Assembly: GCA_016715285.1 (NCBI GenBank)
Contig: JADKAO010000001.1
Span: forward strand, 372,001 to 436,000
DNA length: 64,000 nucleotides
From: Actinomycetales bacterium
GTDB lineage: Bacteria > Actinomycetota > Actinomycetes > Actinomycetales > Dermatophilaceae
Reading direction: 5' to 3'
The notes under the pieces: generated by a model
The model's input: only the letters and a program-made list of their open reading frames with translations
What the model was told of the DNA's origin: nothing
Database searches by the model: none
Shown: one piece after another, positions 53,233 to 61,852 of the stretch
Layout: each line of letters starts with the position of its first letter
How positions within the stretch are numbered: the first letter of the stretch is position 1
Program-made: the position numbers and the translations under genes

Positions 53233-53973
53233 GTGGACATTGCTCCTCCCTCGACCCACCGCCCTAAGGTGGGCCAAATCGTCGGCCGCGTCCTGTTCCA
53301 CACGGCATACCGGCCGGTGTCCTTAGACGCGCATGTCGTCCCCCGCAACGGACCGGTCATCCTGGTTGCCAACCACACTGGACTGCTTGACGGACCGTTG
53401 GTCTTCACGCTGTCGCCCCGGCCGGCATTCTTCTTCGTCAAGAAGGAGACCTTCAAGGGTGTTGTCGGGTGGGTGCTGCGTGAAGTGGGGCAGATCCCGG
53501 TGGACCGCGAGGTCGGTGACCGGGCAGCGTTGGGCACCGCAGTTGCGGTGCTCCGCGCAGGGGGAGTGGTGGGCATCTTCCCCGAAGGTACCCGGGGCGT
53601 GGGAGACGTGGCTTCCGTACATCAGGGCGCGAGTTGGCTCGCGCTTCAGACCGGTGCTCCGGTCGTCCCGATTGCCGTCCTGGGGACTCGGCAGGCAGGC
53701 GAGGGGATTTGGGCGCTACCGCCTTTCCGGGCTCGGGTTGCGGCGGTCTTTGGATCGCCAGTCACCCTCGATGAGGACCGTACCCTTCCCCGCAGGGAAC
53801 GAGTCCGGCGCGCGTCCGAGCAGTTGCGGGAGGTCCTCGCGGGCCACGTTGCGACCTCGACGACCCGCATTGGTATGCCGTTGCCAGGGGACGATCCGCG
53901 CGAGATCAGCTGCCCCAGACGCCGTGCGGAAGCCGAGCGCGCGGCCCAGCGGTCGGACGACCGTCCCCAATAG
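53233..53973 (+). CDS. plsC: 1-acyl-glycerol-3-phosphate acyltransferase (PlsC-like)
   Basis: A 246-residue membrane-associated acyltransferase. HX4D is NHTGLLDGPLVF, then FFVKKETFKGVVGWVLREVG, the FPEGTRGVGD substrate motif, and VVPIAVLGTRQAG. It acylates lysophosphatidic acid or a similar acceptor. GTG 53233 starts the protein with a weak ribosome binding site. It lies between cmk and der. Confidence 0.88.
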   Translation: MDIAPPSTHRPKVGQIVGRVLFHTAYRPVSLDAHVVPRNGPVILVANHTGLLDGPLVFTLSPRPAFFFVKKETFKGVVGWVLREVGQIPVDREVGDRAALGTAVAVLRAGGVVGIFPEGTRGVGDVASVHQGASWLALQTGAPVVPIAVLGTRQAGEGIWALPPFRARVAAVFGSPVTLDEDRTLPRRERVRRASEQLREVLAGHVATSTTRIGMPLPGDDPREISCPRRRAEAERAAQRSDDRPQ

Positions 53974-53988
53974 GGGACACTTGACGGT

Positions 53989-55488
53989 GTGAATCAGGAC
54001 ACCGACGCAACTCCAGATGAGCCGACACCTCCCCTTGAGACCGGGGTGGACGAGGCTGCTGTCGAACGTGCCCTCCGTGCAGGTCTAGCGGATTTTGACC
54101 TCGATGACGCCGATCTCGCGCTCATCGAGCGCGGCAGCGAGGGCGCGGACGCCGATGACGCCGCGGGGCCGCTGCCTGTCGTCGCGGTCGTCGGTCGGCC
54201 CAATGTCGGCAAGTCCACCTTCGTCAACCGCATCCTCGGCCGCCGCGAGGCCGTCGTCGAAGATGTGCCGGGAGTGACGCGCGACCGCGTCGCCTATGAC
54301 GCGGAGTGGGCGGGGCGTCGATTCACGCTCGTCGACACCGGGGGTTGGGAGGTCGACGCGACCGGCATCCACCTGCGCGTTGCCGAGCAGGCCGAGGTGG
54401 CGGTGGAGCTCGCTGACGTCGTGCTGTTCATCGTCGACTCGACTGTCGGCGCGACTGACGCGGACGAAGGCGTAGTGAAACTGCTGCGGCGCTCGGGCAA
54501 ACCGGTTGTCCTCGTGGCCAACAAGGTCGATGACCAGCGGTTCGAGTCCGATGCGACGGCTTTGTGGAGCTTGGGGCTGGGTCAGCCGTGGCCGGTCTCG
54601 GCGCTCCATGGCCGGGGGAGCGGCGACGTGCTCGACGCTCTCCTTGAGGTGCTGCCGGAGGTGTCGGGTGTCGCCGGTGCCTATCCGGTGGGCGGTCCGC
54701 GTCGGGTGGCCCTCATCGGTCGGCCCAATGTCGGCAAGTCGTCGTTGCTCAACAAGCTGGTCGGGCACGAGCGGGTCGTCGTGGACGATGTCGCGGGGAC
54801 GACTCGCGATCCGGTGGACGAGCTGGTCGTGATTGCCGGCAAGCCGTGGCGTTTTGTGGACACCGCGGGTATCCGCCGTCGGGTCCACCAGACTCGGGGC
54901 GCTGATTTCTACGCGTCGTTGCGCACGCAGACTGCTCTGGAGAAGGCCGAGGTCGCCGTCGTCCTCGTGGATGCGAGCGAGCCTGTCACCGAGCAGGACA
55001 TCCGGGTCATTCAGCAGGCGATCGACGCTGGTCGCGCGCTCGTCGTGGCCTTCAACAAGTGGGACACGCTCGATGAGGAACGCCGCCACTACCTGGAGCG
55101 GGAGATCGAGCGCGACCTCGTCCAGATCACGTGGGCCCCGCGAGTCAACATCTCGGCGCTCACCGGGCGCCACCTCGAGAAGCTCGTGCCGGCCCTGGAG
55201 ACCGCATTGCACTCGTGGGACACCCGCGTGCCGACGGGCAAGCTCAATGCCTTCCTCGGTGAAGTGGTCGCCGCCCATCCGCACCCTGTGCGCGGCGGCA
55301 AGCAGCCACGGATCCTTTTTGCCACCCAGGCAGCGTCGCGCCCGCCCCGGTTTGTGCTCTTCGCCAGCGGTTTTGTCGAGGCCGGGTATCGGCGGTTCAT
55401 CGAGCGCAAGCTGCGCGAGCGGTTTGGCTTCGAGGGGACGCCGATCGAGGTCAGCGTCCGCGTGCGCGAAAAGCGCGGCAAGCGATAG
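53989..55488 (+). CDS. der: ribosome biogenesis GTPase Der
   Basis: A tandem GTPase needed for 50S assembly. 499 residues, with an acidic N-terminal extension of ~55. First G domain: GRPNVGKSTFVNRI, DTGGWEVD, NKVDDQ. Second: GRPNVGKSSLLNKL, DTAGIRRR, NKWDTL. A C-terminal KH-like domain (PHPVRGGKQPRILFATQA, then FIERKLRERFGFEG) follows. It starts with GTG 53989. Confidence 0.96.
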   Translation: MNQDTDATPDEPTPPLETGVDEAAVERALRAGLADFDLDDADLALIERGSEGADADDAAGPLPVVAVVGRPNVGKSTFVNRILGRREAVVEDVPGVTRDRVAYDAEWAGRRFTLVDTGGWEVDATGIHLRVAEQAEVAVELADVVLFIVDSTVGATDADEGVVKLLRRSGKPVVLVANKVDDQRFESDATALWSLGLGQPWPVSALHGRGSGDVLDALLEVLPEVSGVAGAYPVGGPRRVALIGRPNVGKSSLLNKLVGHERVVVDDVAGTTRDPVDELVVIAGKPWRFVDTAGIRRRVHQTRGADFYASLRTQTALEKAEVAVVLVDASEPVTEQDIRVIQQAIDAGRALVVAFNKWDTLDEERRHYLEREIERDLVQITWAPRVNISALTGRHLEKLVPALETALHSWDTRVPTGKLNAFLGEVVAAHPHPVRGGKQPRILFATQAASRPPRFVLFASGFVEAGYRRFIERKLRERFGFEGTPIEVSVRVREKRGKR

Positions 55489-55516
55489 GCGCGCTGAGGC
55501 TGGGAGTGCAGGCGGG

Positions 55517-55576
55517 CGGCATACCTGCTCGTCTTGGTGCTGTTGCCGAGCCGCGATTTCGGGCCCTGGTATGCCG
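55517..55576. terminator. inverted octamer pair after der
   Basis: CGGCATACC at 55517-55525 and GGTATGCCG at 55568-55576 are perfect nine-base inverted copies of the window's octamer, 42 bases apart, starting 29 bases after the der stop and ending before tRNA-Pro. The loop is long for a classic terminator, but position and orientation fit. The stretch 55489-55620 holds no gene. Confidence 0.45.
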
Positions 55577-55620
55577 TGCGCTAGGGTTTCCTTCGCTCTC
55601 GCTGACGCGTGGGCGAGCCA

Positions 55621-55694
<74 letters not shown>

Positions 55695-55801
55695 CGGATA
55701 ACTGCAGGTCAGAGGCGGTTTTGGGGTCACGCCGAGGACGCCTCGCGCGTGTCCAGACCGCTCAGCCTGGCATCGTCGGCTGTGGCGGTTACAGTGGCTG
55801 C

Positions 55802-56413
55802 GTGACCGCACCCCACGAGCCGCCTTCTCCACGAGAGCGTGCTGTGTCGTCGCGGATCTGGACCTTGCCCAACGTCCTGTCGTTCGCGCGAGTGCTGGGC
55901 GTGCCCGTGTTCCTTTGGTTGCTCCTCCGCGGCGACGACGGGTGGGCTCTTGTCGTGTTGGCGCTCTCGGGTGTGACGGATTACCTCGATGGCAAGATCG
56001 CGCGCACCTTCGGGATGGAGTCACGGCTCGGCCAACTCCTCGACCCCATCGCGGATCGGCTCTACATCGTGAGCACCTTGCTCGGGATGGCCTGGCGAGG
56101 CTTTGTCCCCTGGTGGTTGGTGATCGTGCTCCTGTCGCGCGAGGTACTGATGGCTGGCCTTGTGCTGGCGTTGCGTCGGATTGGCCAGGTCGGTCTCCCT
56201 GTCCATTTCGTCGGTAAGGCGGCGACGATGAACCTGCTTTACGCCTTCCCTGTGGTCCTGCTCGGCCAGATGCCGGGCGCCTTCGGACAGTGGGCGTTGC
56301 CTGTCGGCTGGGCTTTCGCCTGGTGGGGGATCGCGCTCTACTGGCTTGCGGCGGTCTTGTATGCCGTGCAGGCCGCGCCACTGTTGCGCGCACGTGCCCA
56401 GGTCGCGCGATGA
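55802..56413 (+). CDS. pgsA2: CDP-alcohol phosphatidyltransferase (PgsA2-like)
   Basis: A 203-residue integral membrane enzyme of phospholipid synthesis, probably phosphatidylglycerophosphate or cardiolipin synthase-like (mycobacterial PgsA2, Rv1822, in the same context). The CDP-alcohol motif runs TDYLDGKIARTFGM then SRLGQLLDPIADR, with all four Asp. About five transmembrane helices. GTG 55802 is the start; the long open frame upstream is antisense or shadow sequence over der. It overlaps the DUF881 gene by four bases. Confidence 0.9.
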   Translation: MTAPHEPPSPRERAVSSRIWTLPNVLSFARVLGVPVFLWLLLRGDDGWALVVLALSGVTDYLDGKIARTFGMESRLGQLLDPIADRLYIVSTLLGMAWRGFVPWWLVIVLLSREVLMAGLVLALRRIGQVGLPVHFVGKAATMNLLYAFPVVLLGQMPGAFGQWALPVGWAFAWWGIALYWLAAVLYAVQAAPLLRARAQVAR

Positions 56414-57399
56414 CGGCGCGCCTCGACCAGTCGATGAGTCTCATCACCGAGCTCATGGAGCATCCCCTCGAACCCAGCTACGACGTCGCCGCTGCTCAGC
56501 GACGCGAGCTGGGTCTCAGCCCCGCCACTCGCACCGGCACTCCCACCGTCTTCCTGGTCGCGGTCGTGGTGGGGGTGCTCTTTGCCTTGGCGGCTGTCAA
56601 CCTTCGGGCCGCGTCGAGCGTCGTTGGTCAGACTCGCCTCCGACTCATCGAGCAGATCACCAATGGTCAGACGACCGGCGATGAGCTCAAGGGCAAAGTC
56701 ACCGCTCTCGAAGGACAAATCGCTGCGGCGCAACAAGCCGCACTCGGCCCGTCCGGTTTGCTTGAACGCCTCGCGGTCCTGCAGGTGGACACCGGAGCGC
56801 GTGCCGTGTCTGGCCCCGGTGTCGTCGTCACCCTCGATGACGCTGCCGCTGCGAGCGGCAGCAACGCCGACCCTCGAGCCAGTGAAGGCTTCGGCTCGGG
56901 GCGGGTTTCCGCTGCCGATCTCCAGATCATCGTCAATGGGCTCTGGGCAGCGGGTGCCGAGGCCATCGCGATCAATGGCCAACGGCTGACGACTCGAGCG
57001 GCGATTCGGTTTGCGGGTCAAGCGATTCTCGTGGATTTCAGGCCGCTTACCCGCCCCTACCGGATTACTGCCGTCGGTGAGCCGGGTGGGCTCTCTTCGG
57101 CGTTCAGCGGGTCACCGGCAGGGAGCTATCTCAAAGCACTCGGTGACAACTACGGCATACCCAATGCGGTCAAAGCCGAGGCTCTTGTGACGTGTCCCGC
57201 AGGCACGACGACCACCATGCTTTACGCTCAACCGGGCTCGCCCGTGGCGGCAACTCCCCCCAGCGCAACGCCGACGCCCGCCACGAAACCGACCAGCACC
57301 ACCAAATCGATGCAGACGACCCCGACGAACACGACGCGCGTGACCACCTCGCCGACGACACGGAAGGCGACTAGCACAGTGACGGAGACTCCACGATGA
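56410..57399 (+). CDS. DUF881 family membrane protein (first copy)
   Basis: 329 residues: a cytoplasmic N-terminus of ~45, a transmembrane helix (TVFLVAVVVGVLFALAAVNL), a coiled coil (LKGKVTALEGQIAAAQQAAL), and the DUF881 domain with SGPGVVVTLDDA, VNGLWAAGAEAIAINGQRLT and RPYRITAVGE. The last ~60 residues are Thr/Pro-rich and disordered. It corresponds to mycobacterial Rv1823. The role is unknown, perhaps envelope-related. An ATA codon in DNYGIPNAV lies in an octamer. Confidence 0.88.
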   Translation: MTARLDQSMSLITELMEHPLEPSYDVAAAQRRELGLSPATRTGTPTVFLVAVVVGVLFALAAVNLRAASSVVGQTRLRLIEQITNGQTTGDELKGKVTALEGQIAAAQQAALGPSGLLERLAVLQVDTGARAVSGPGVVVTLDDAAAASGSNADPRASEGFGSGRVSAADLQIIVNGLWAAGAEAIAINGQRLTTRAAIRFAGQAILVDFRPLTRPYRITAVGEPGGLSSAFSGSPAGSYLKALGDNYGIPNAVKAEALVTCPAGTTTTMLYAQPGSPVAATPPSATPTPATKPTSTTKSMQTTPTNTTRVTTSPTTRKATSTVTETPR

Positions 57400-57728
57400 T
57401 CCCTGCACTTGGCCTCGTCGTCGGCATCGTCATCGGCCTGGTGTTGCACCCCACGGTGCCTCTCTGGCTCCAGCCCTATCTTCCGATTGCGGTGATCGCC
57501 GCGCTGGATGCGGTCTTCGGCGGCGTGCGGGCGGTGCTGGATGGTGTCTTCAACGACAAGGTCTTCGTCGTGTCGTTCCTCTCGAATGTCGTCGTGGCCG
57601 CCTTCATCGTCTTTCTGGGTGACCAGCTCGGTGTGGGCTCACAATTGTCAACGGGAGTTGTCGTGGTCCTCGGTATCCGCATCTTCTCCAACGTCGCCGC
57701 GATCCGCCGGCACTTGTTCAAGGCATAG
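57396..57728 (+). CDS. sbp: small basic protein (DUF1290, Sbp family)
   Basis: A 110-residue membrane protein with three helices; family signature AALDAVFGGVRAVLDGVFNDKVFVVSF-type sequence is seen in two adjacent pieces (AALDAVFGGVRAVLDG, FNDKVFVVSFLSN). It equals mycobacterial Rv1824 and Bacillus Sbp, found near division genes. The function is not established. It overlaps the first DUF881 gene and is followed two bases later by the second. Confidence 0.9.
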   Translation: MIPALGLVVGIVIGLVLHPTVPLWLQPYLPIAVIAALDAVFGGVRAVLDGVFNDKVFVVSFLSNVVVAAFIVFLGDQLGVGSQLSTGVVVVLGIRIFSNVAAIRRHLFKA

Positions 57729-57730
57729 CC

Positions 57731-58513
57731 GTGAAGCTTGACGACCAACAGCAGCAACGGGAGGCCGAGGAGTCTCGTCGCACGACCTGGCGGCGCTTGC
57801 GTCGCATGGGCAGTCCGAGGTGGACCAGGGCCAATGTCCTGGCAGCCGCTCTCACCGTCGCGTTGGGCTTCGCCATCGCGACCCAAATCCAACAGAACCA
57901 GGCGACCGGCCTACAAGGGTTGCGGCAGGACGAACTCGTACGGGTCCTGGACGACGTCAACCAGCGCGCGGCTCGCCTCGATCAGCAGGTGCGCGAGTTG
58001 GAGGCCCAACGCGACAGTCTCACGAGCGGGGCCGACACTGCCGCACAGGCGGCGGCACAAGCCCAGCGACGCGTCGATCAGCTCGGCGTCCTCGCTGGCA
58101 CACTCCCTGCCTCGGGGCCGGGCATCCGGCTCACCATTGCCGACCCAGCGGCGACCATGAAGTCTCCGCTGCTGCTCGACGTGCTGCAAGAACTGCGTGA
58201 CGCCGGTGCTGAGGTTGTCCAGGTCGGGGGAGTGCGGGTCGTTGCCAGCACCTACTTCTCGGATGTCGGTGGCAGCGTCACGGCAGACGGTGAGGCGCTG
58301 CCACGACCCTACGTTTTCCTGGCGATCGGAGACAGCAAGACATTGGCGTCGGCAATGCAGATACCCGGGGGCATTGTCGACACGGCTCGCCGCCAGAATG
58401 GCTCGGCAACCGTAGAAGAACTCAAAACCGTTTCGATCACCGCTACCCGCACGCCCAAGACGCCCCGATACGCTACCCCCGTGCCCGAACCCACTGTCGG
58501 TGCCGGGCAATAG
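57731..58513 (+). CDS. DUF881 family membrane protein (second copy)
   Basis: 260 residues. A basic N-terminus precedes a transmembrane helix (NVLAAALTVALGFAIATQI) and a coiled coil (RAARLDQQVRELEAQRDSL). The DUF881 domain contains SGPGIRLTIADPA, LLDVLQELRDAGAEVVQVGG and RPYVFLAIGD. It is a paralogue of the gene two upstream, the arrangement of mycobacterial Rv1823-Rv1825. Start is GTG 57731. Confidence 0.88.
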   Translation: MKLDDQQQQREAEESRRTTWRRLRRMGSPRWTRANVLAAALTVALGFAIATQIQQNQATGLQGLRQDELVRVLDDVNQRAARLDQQVRELEAQRDSLTSGADTAAQAAAQAQRRVDQLGVLAGTLPASGPGIRLTIADPAATMKSPLLLDVLQELRDAGAEVVQVGGVRVVASTYFSDVGGSVTADGEALPRPYVFLAIGDSKTLASAMQIPGGIVDTARRQNGSATVEELKTVSITATRTPKTPRYATPVPEPTVGAGQ

Positions 58514-58580
58514 ACTGCACCTGAGACCCGCAAGCATTGGGCCGGCACCGGCACACCCACCTCGAGCGTGAAGGAGCGCC

Positions 58581-58970
58581 ATGAGCGACCTGGACTACCC
58601 CGACGACCTCCTTTACACCGCCGAACACGAATGGGTGAAGGAAGTCGGCGATGGCACCGTTCGGGTCGGCATCACGGCCTACGCGCAAGACGCCCTGGGC
58701 GACGTCGTCTACGTGTCCCTGCCTACCGTTGGTGACACTCTTGAGGCTGGCGACTCGGTAGGGGAGGTCGAGTCCACCAAGTCGGTGAGCGACATCTTCG
58801 CCCCCTTCGCGGGAGAGATCACCGCGGTCAATGAGGCCCTTGACGTCTCACCGGAGCACGTCAACAGCGATCCCTACGGAGAAGGCTGGATGTACGCCAT
58901 GCGCCCCGCTGACAACGAAGCGCTGGCAGACCTCCTTGACGCCGCGGCCTACCGCGCCAGCTTGGGTTGA
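58581..58970 (+). CDS. gcvH: glycine cleavage system H protein
   Basis: The lipoyl carrier of the glycine cleavage system, 129 residues. The lipoylated Lys is in VGEVESTKSVSDIFAPF, with YTAEHEWVKEVGD at the start and GITAYAQDALGDVVYVSLP. ATG 58581 follows AAGGAG. The partner P protein is 2.9 kb downstream, behind a riboswitch; a T protein gene is not in the window. Confidence 0.95.
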   Translation: MSDLDYPDDLLYTAEHEWVKEVGDGTVRVGITAYAQDALGDVVYVSLPTVGDTLEAGDSVGEVESTKSVSDIFAPFAGEITAVNEALDVSPEHVNSDPYGEGWMYAMRPADNEALADLLDAAAYRASLG

Positions 58971-59025
58971 TCGCGGGCCGGTTGTCCCTATCTGAGGGTG
59001 TGGCACATGCCGTATCCTTCGCTGA

Positions 59026-59058
59026 CGGGGGATGACCAGCAGTTTTGAGCGTCCCCCG
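59026..59058 (+). terminator. hairpin between gcvH and garA
   Basis: A perfect seven-base stem (CGGGGGA/TCCCCCG) with a 19-base loop containing TTTT, 56 bases after the gcvH stop and about 50 before the garA start. Most likely it terminates gcvH transcripts; it could also attenuate garA. Confidence 0.45.
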
Positions 59059-59110
59059 GTGAGCGGCAGGCCGGATGACCCCTCCGGTGCTGCAGATTGG
59101 AGTCCGAGCG

Positions 59111-59551
59111 ATGACGGATCAGACGCGCCCGACCCCGCCACCACGGCAGGGCGAGCCCACCACGATGCGGTTCCGCGGCGTGCCCGAAGGCGGCGAGTTC
59201 GTCGAGGTTGAAGGCGGGCTAACGTCTGCCGACCACGCCACCATTCAGGCACTCCGACCTGGCACCGCACTCTTGGTAGTCATGCGCGGCCCCAACAACG
59301 GTGCTCGCTTCTTGCTCGATGATGAATCTGTGAGCGCCGGTCGTCATCCCGACAGCGACATCTTCCTCGACGACGTCACGGTCTCGCGCCGCCACGCCGT
59401 GTTCAGCCGGACACCCCAGGGGTATGCCGTCCGCGATGTGGGGTCGCTTAACGGCAGTTACGTCAATCGACGCTCGGTCGAGCAGGTCGATTTACGTCAC
59501 GGCGACGAAGTCCAGATTGGCAAGTACCGTTTCGTCTACTACTCCGGCTGA
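59111..59551 (+). CDS. garA: FHA-domain regulator GarA/OdhI-like
   Basis: 146 residues. The C-terminal FHA domain has GARFLLDDESVSAGRHPDSD, VSRRHAVF and LNGSYVN, the phosphothreonine-binding residues. The N-terminus has a TT doublet in EPTTMRF at the place of the ETTSVF phosphorylation site of GarA. Unphosphorylated GarA inhibits 2-oxoglutarate dehydrogenase and tunes glutamate metabolism; PknB/PknG phosphorylation shuts it off. Gene order matches Rv1826-Rv1830. ATG 59111 is preferred over the earlier 59075. Confidence 0.92.
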   Translation: MTDQTRPTPPPRQGEPTTMRFRGVPEGGEFVEVEGGLTSADHATIQALRPGTALLVVMRGPNNGARFLLDDESVSAGRHPDSDIFLDDVTVSRRHAVFSRTPQGYAVRDVGSLNGSYVNRRSVEQVDLRHGDEVQIGKYRFVYYSG

Positions 59552-59564
59552 CCGCCCGGCGCGG

Positions 59565-60290
59565 ATGCCGCCGACCTCAGCGCGCCGACGGGGGCGGTCC
59601 ATTGGGCCGGTCCTAACCGAGCTGCAGGTGGAGTTTCCGGACCTCACGGTCTCCAAGGTGCGCTTCCTGGAGTCCGAGGGTCTCGTGACCCCTGCCCGGA
59701 CAGCGGCGGGGTATCGGATCTACTCACCCGCCGACGTCGATCGTCTCCGGTATGTGCTTCGGGCCCAACGAGATCGGTTTTGGCCGCTGAAAGTGATCCG
59801 AGACGCTCTGGATGCACTTGACCGAGGTTTGGTGCCGGCTGCAGACACAGCGGTTGATAGCGCACTTCCAGTAGCCCCGGCCCCTCAGACGGACATGAGC
59901 ATTCCGTCAGCGGCGGCGCTCATCGCACCACCGGGCGCTGGATCCGTGAGGCTGACCCGCGCCGAACTTGCGACGGCTGCCCAGACGTCTACGACCGATG
60001 TTGATGCGTGGGCGAGCTTTGGGCTGGTCCGCGCTGACGCAGAAGGTTACTTCGACGAGAGCCAGCTCGCGGTTGCGCGGGCGGCTGGTGCGCTCGCGGC
60101 ATACGGCTTCGAGGCGCGGCATCTGCGGAGCTTCCGGACGGCAGCCGAACGCGAAGTGGGGTTGGTTGACCAAGTGCTTGCACCGCTGGCGCATCGCGAC
60201 GATCAGGCGAGGGCCGAGGCGGCGGCGGAAGTCGCACACCACTGCCTGGTGCTCCATGCCGCCCTCGTGCGCGCTCAGTTGGCGCGGTAG
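59565..60290 (+). CDS. ftsR: MerR-family regulator, FtsR/Rv1828-like
   Basis: 241 residues. An N-terminal MerR winged helix is visible (VSKVRFLESEGLVTPARTAAG then YRIYSPADVDRLRYVLRAQR). A C-terminal helical domain includes LAAYGFEARHLRSFRTAAERE. It lacks metal-binding Cys clusters. The Corynebacterium homologue FtsR activates ftsZ, and the mycobacterial homologue is Rv1828. It starts 13 bases after garA. Confidence 0.88.
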   Translation: MPPTSARRRGRSIGPVLTELQVEFPDLTVSKVRFLESEGLVTPARTAAGYRIYSPADVDRLRYVLRAQRDRFWPLKVIRDALDALDRGLVPAADTAVDSALPVAPAPQTDMSIPSAAALIAPPGAGSVRLTRAELATAAQTSTTDVDAWASFGLVRADAEGYFDESQLAVARAAGALAAYGFEARHLRSFRTAAEREVGLVDQVLAPLAHRDDQARAEAAAEVAHHCLVLHAALVRAQLAR

Positions 60291-60364
60291 GTGAGGCTGA
60301 AAGACTGGGCTTTGGTGGGCTACGCCCTCTGCGGAGCCAGCGCTTCGCCGGGTACCGTGGGGTC

Positions 60365-60853
60365 ATGATCGAGGTCGACGTGATGGGCGTCCGCATGGAC
60401 ATGCCAACAAATCAACCGATCGTGGTGCTGCGTGAGCGCGACGGAGATCGCTACCTTCCGATTTGGGTGGGTGCCGCGGAAGCCACCGCTATCGCCTATG
60501 TCCAACAGGGCATCGAGCCGCCCCGCCCGCTCACCCATGACCTTATGACGGATGTGCTCGCCAGGCTGGAGCACACATTGAGTGTGGTGCGGGTCGACCG
60601 GCTGGAAGCGAAGGTCTTTTACGCCACCTTGGTGATCGACGGCACCGAGGTGTCAGCACGACCATCAGACGGGATCGCGTTGGCGTTGCGCGTGGGCTGC
60701 CAGGTGCTGGTCGCTCCGGAAGTCATGGATGAGGCGGGCATTGTCATCGGTCCTGATGAGGACGACGAGGTGGCGCGCTTCCGGGAGTTTCTTGACCAGG
60801 TCTCGGCCGAGGATTTCGAACCGCCGGGGGACGAATCAAATCCTGTACCGTAA
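60365..60853 (+). CDS. bifunctional nuclease family protein (DUF151)
   Basis: A 162-residue BFN/DUF151 protein like Rv1829. Blocks: VLRERDGDRYLPIWVGAAEA, AYVQQGIEPPRPLTHDLM, TLVIDGTEVSARPSDGIALA, and an acidic tail. Plant and bacterial members have been reported to cleave nucleic acids, but the physiological role is unclear. It sits between two MerR genes as in mycobacteria. Confidence 0.9.
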   Translation: MIEVDVMGVRMDMPTNQPIVVLRERDGDRYLPIWVGAAEATAIAYVQQGIEPPRPLTHDLMTDVLARLEHTLSVVRVDRLEAKVFYATLVIDGTEVSARPSDGIALALRVGCQVLVAPEVMDEAGIVIGPDEDDEVARFREFLDQVSAEDFEPPGDESNPVP

Positions 60854-60880
60854 AGTAAATGGTGAGAGTTTGTTGCGTAA

Positions 60881-60908
60881 GTGACAGATGCGACACGCGA
60901 GGTAAACT
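60881..60908 (+). promoter_or_regulatory. putative promoter of the second MerR gene
   Basis: GTGACA (60881-60886) and TAAACT (60903-60908) are spaced by 16 bases and resemble -35 and -10 boxes. Transcription would begin near 60915, just before the inverted repeat at 60922-60951. Confidence 0.4.
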
Positions 60909-60921
60909 ATCCACCGGTGAT

Positions 60922-60951
60922 TGACGGTAGAGCTCGCGCGCCTTACCGTCA
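60922..60951 (+). promoter_or_regulatory. inverted repeat in the leader of the second MerR gene
   Basis: TGACGGTA (60922-60929) and TACCGTCA (60944-60951) are perfect eight-base inverted copies, 14 bases apart, about 90 bases before the MerR start. It may be an operator for this regulator or its paralogue, or an mRNA hairpin. Confidence 0.4.
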
Positions 60952-61039
60952 GAGGTACAAAGCGCACGGGTGTAACTACATGCTCGTATGCCGTGCCGCA
61001 CCGCTTCGCGTGTAGCGCACCCCATGACCGGAGGACTTC

Positions 61040-61618
61040 GTGAGCGCCACTCCCCAGGCATCGCACCCGTCGATGGCGGCAGCCCAAGGGCTGCTCTTCT
61101 CGGATGACCTCCCGCAATTGCGCGACGACGATGGTTACCGCGGTCCCACCGCATGCAAAGCCGCTGGAATCACCTACCGCCAGCTTGACTACTGGGCACG
61201 TACCGGTTTGGTGGAGCCGTCGGTGCGCACGGCGACCGGGTCGGGCACCCAGCGGCTCTACGGATTCCGGGACATCCTCGTGCTCAAGGTCGTCAAGCGT
61301 CTGCTCGACACCGGCGTCTCGCTTCAGCAGATTCGCACCGCGATCGAATGCCTCCGTGAGCGCGGCGTTGATGACCTCGCCCAGTTGACCCTTATGAGCG
61401 ACGGCGCGACGGTCTATGAGTGCACCTCGCCCGACGAGGTCATCGACCTCCTCCAGGGTGGTCAGGGCGTCTTTGGGATTGCCGTCGGCCGGGTGTGGCG
61501 CGAAGTTGAAGGGTCGCTGTCGGCCCTCCCGAGCGAGCGCGCCGAAGGGGAGCCCGGGAAGGGTTCCACTGGCCACGACGAGCTGTCGGCTCGCCGCGCA
61601 GCCCGCAAGCTCGCCTGA
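61040..61618 (+). CDS. MerR-family transcriptional regulator (Rv1830-like)
   Basis: 192 residues. The MerR HTH contains YRGPTACKAAGITYRQLDYWA then RTGLVEPSVRTATGSGTQRLY, and the helix FRDILVLKVVKRLLDTGVSL. The C-terminal part (SDGATVYECTSPDEVIDLLQ, GGQGVFGIAVGRVW) is typical of the actinobacterial Rv1830 group. Start GTG 61040 has GGAGGA upstream. It may regulate growth/division genes or gcv; unproven. Confidence 0.88.
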   Translation: MSATPQASHPSMAAAQGLLFSDDLPQLRDDDGYRGPTACKAAGITYRQLDYWARTGLVEPSVRTATGSGTQRLYGFRDILVLKVVKRLLDTGVSLQQIRTAIECLRERGVDDLAQLTLMSDGATVYECTSPDEVIDLLQGGQGVFGIAVGRVWREVEGSLSALPSERAEGEPGKGSTGHDELSARRAARKLA

Positions 61619-61691
61619 CCACCGCACGTCGGCTGCACGCGTGGCCACGCGAGTTTCGGGTGTGACCAGGTAGACTCCAGCTGCTGATCAC

Positions 61692-61816
61692 TCACGCGGG
61701 AGAGTCCTGGTATGCCGTCCGGCCGCCAGGCGCCGAAGGGGCAACTACCCCGGAACCTCTCAGGCCAACGGACCGCGTGAGGAAGAAACTCTGAGGGGCT
61801 ACTGGCCCGACAGAGG
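61692..61816 (+). ncRNA. glycine riboswitch upstream of gcvP
   Basis: The aptamer P1 is TCACGCGG (61692-61699) with CCGCGTGA (61773-61780). Inside are GGGAGAGT, the core CGCCGAAGGGGCAA and GGAACCTCTCAGG, all canonical for the gcvT motif. The P2 hairpin CCTGG/CCAGG carries a GTATGCCG octamer in its loop. After GAAGAAACTCTGA, a second structure (CTCTG...CAGAG with GGGGC/GCCC inside, ~61789-61816) looks like a ghost second aptamer or expression platform. Glycine binding would switch on gcvP. Confidence 0.9.
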
Positions 61817-61852
61817 GGGCTTGTCCGTCCGACCCCATTGCCGGAGGCCCGC

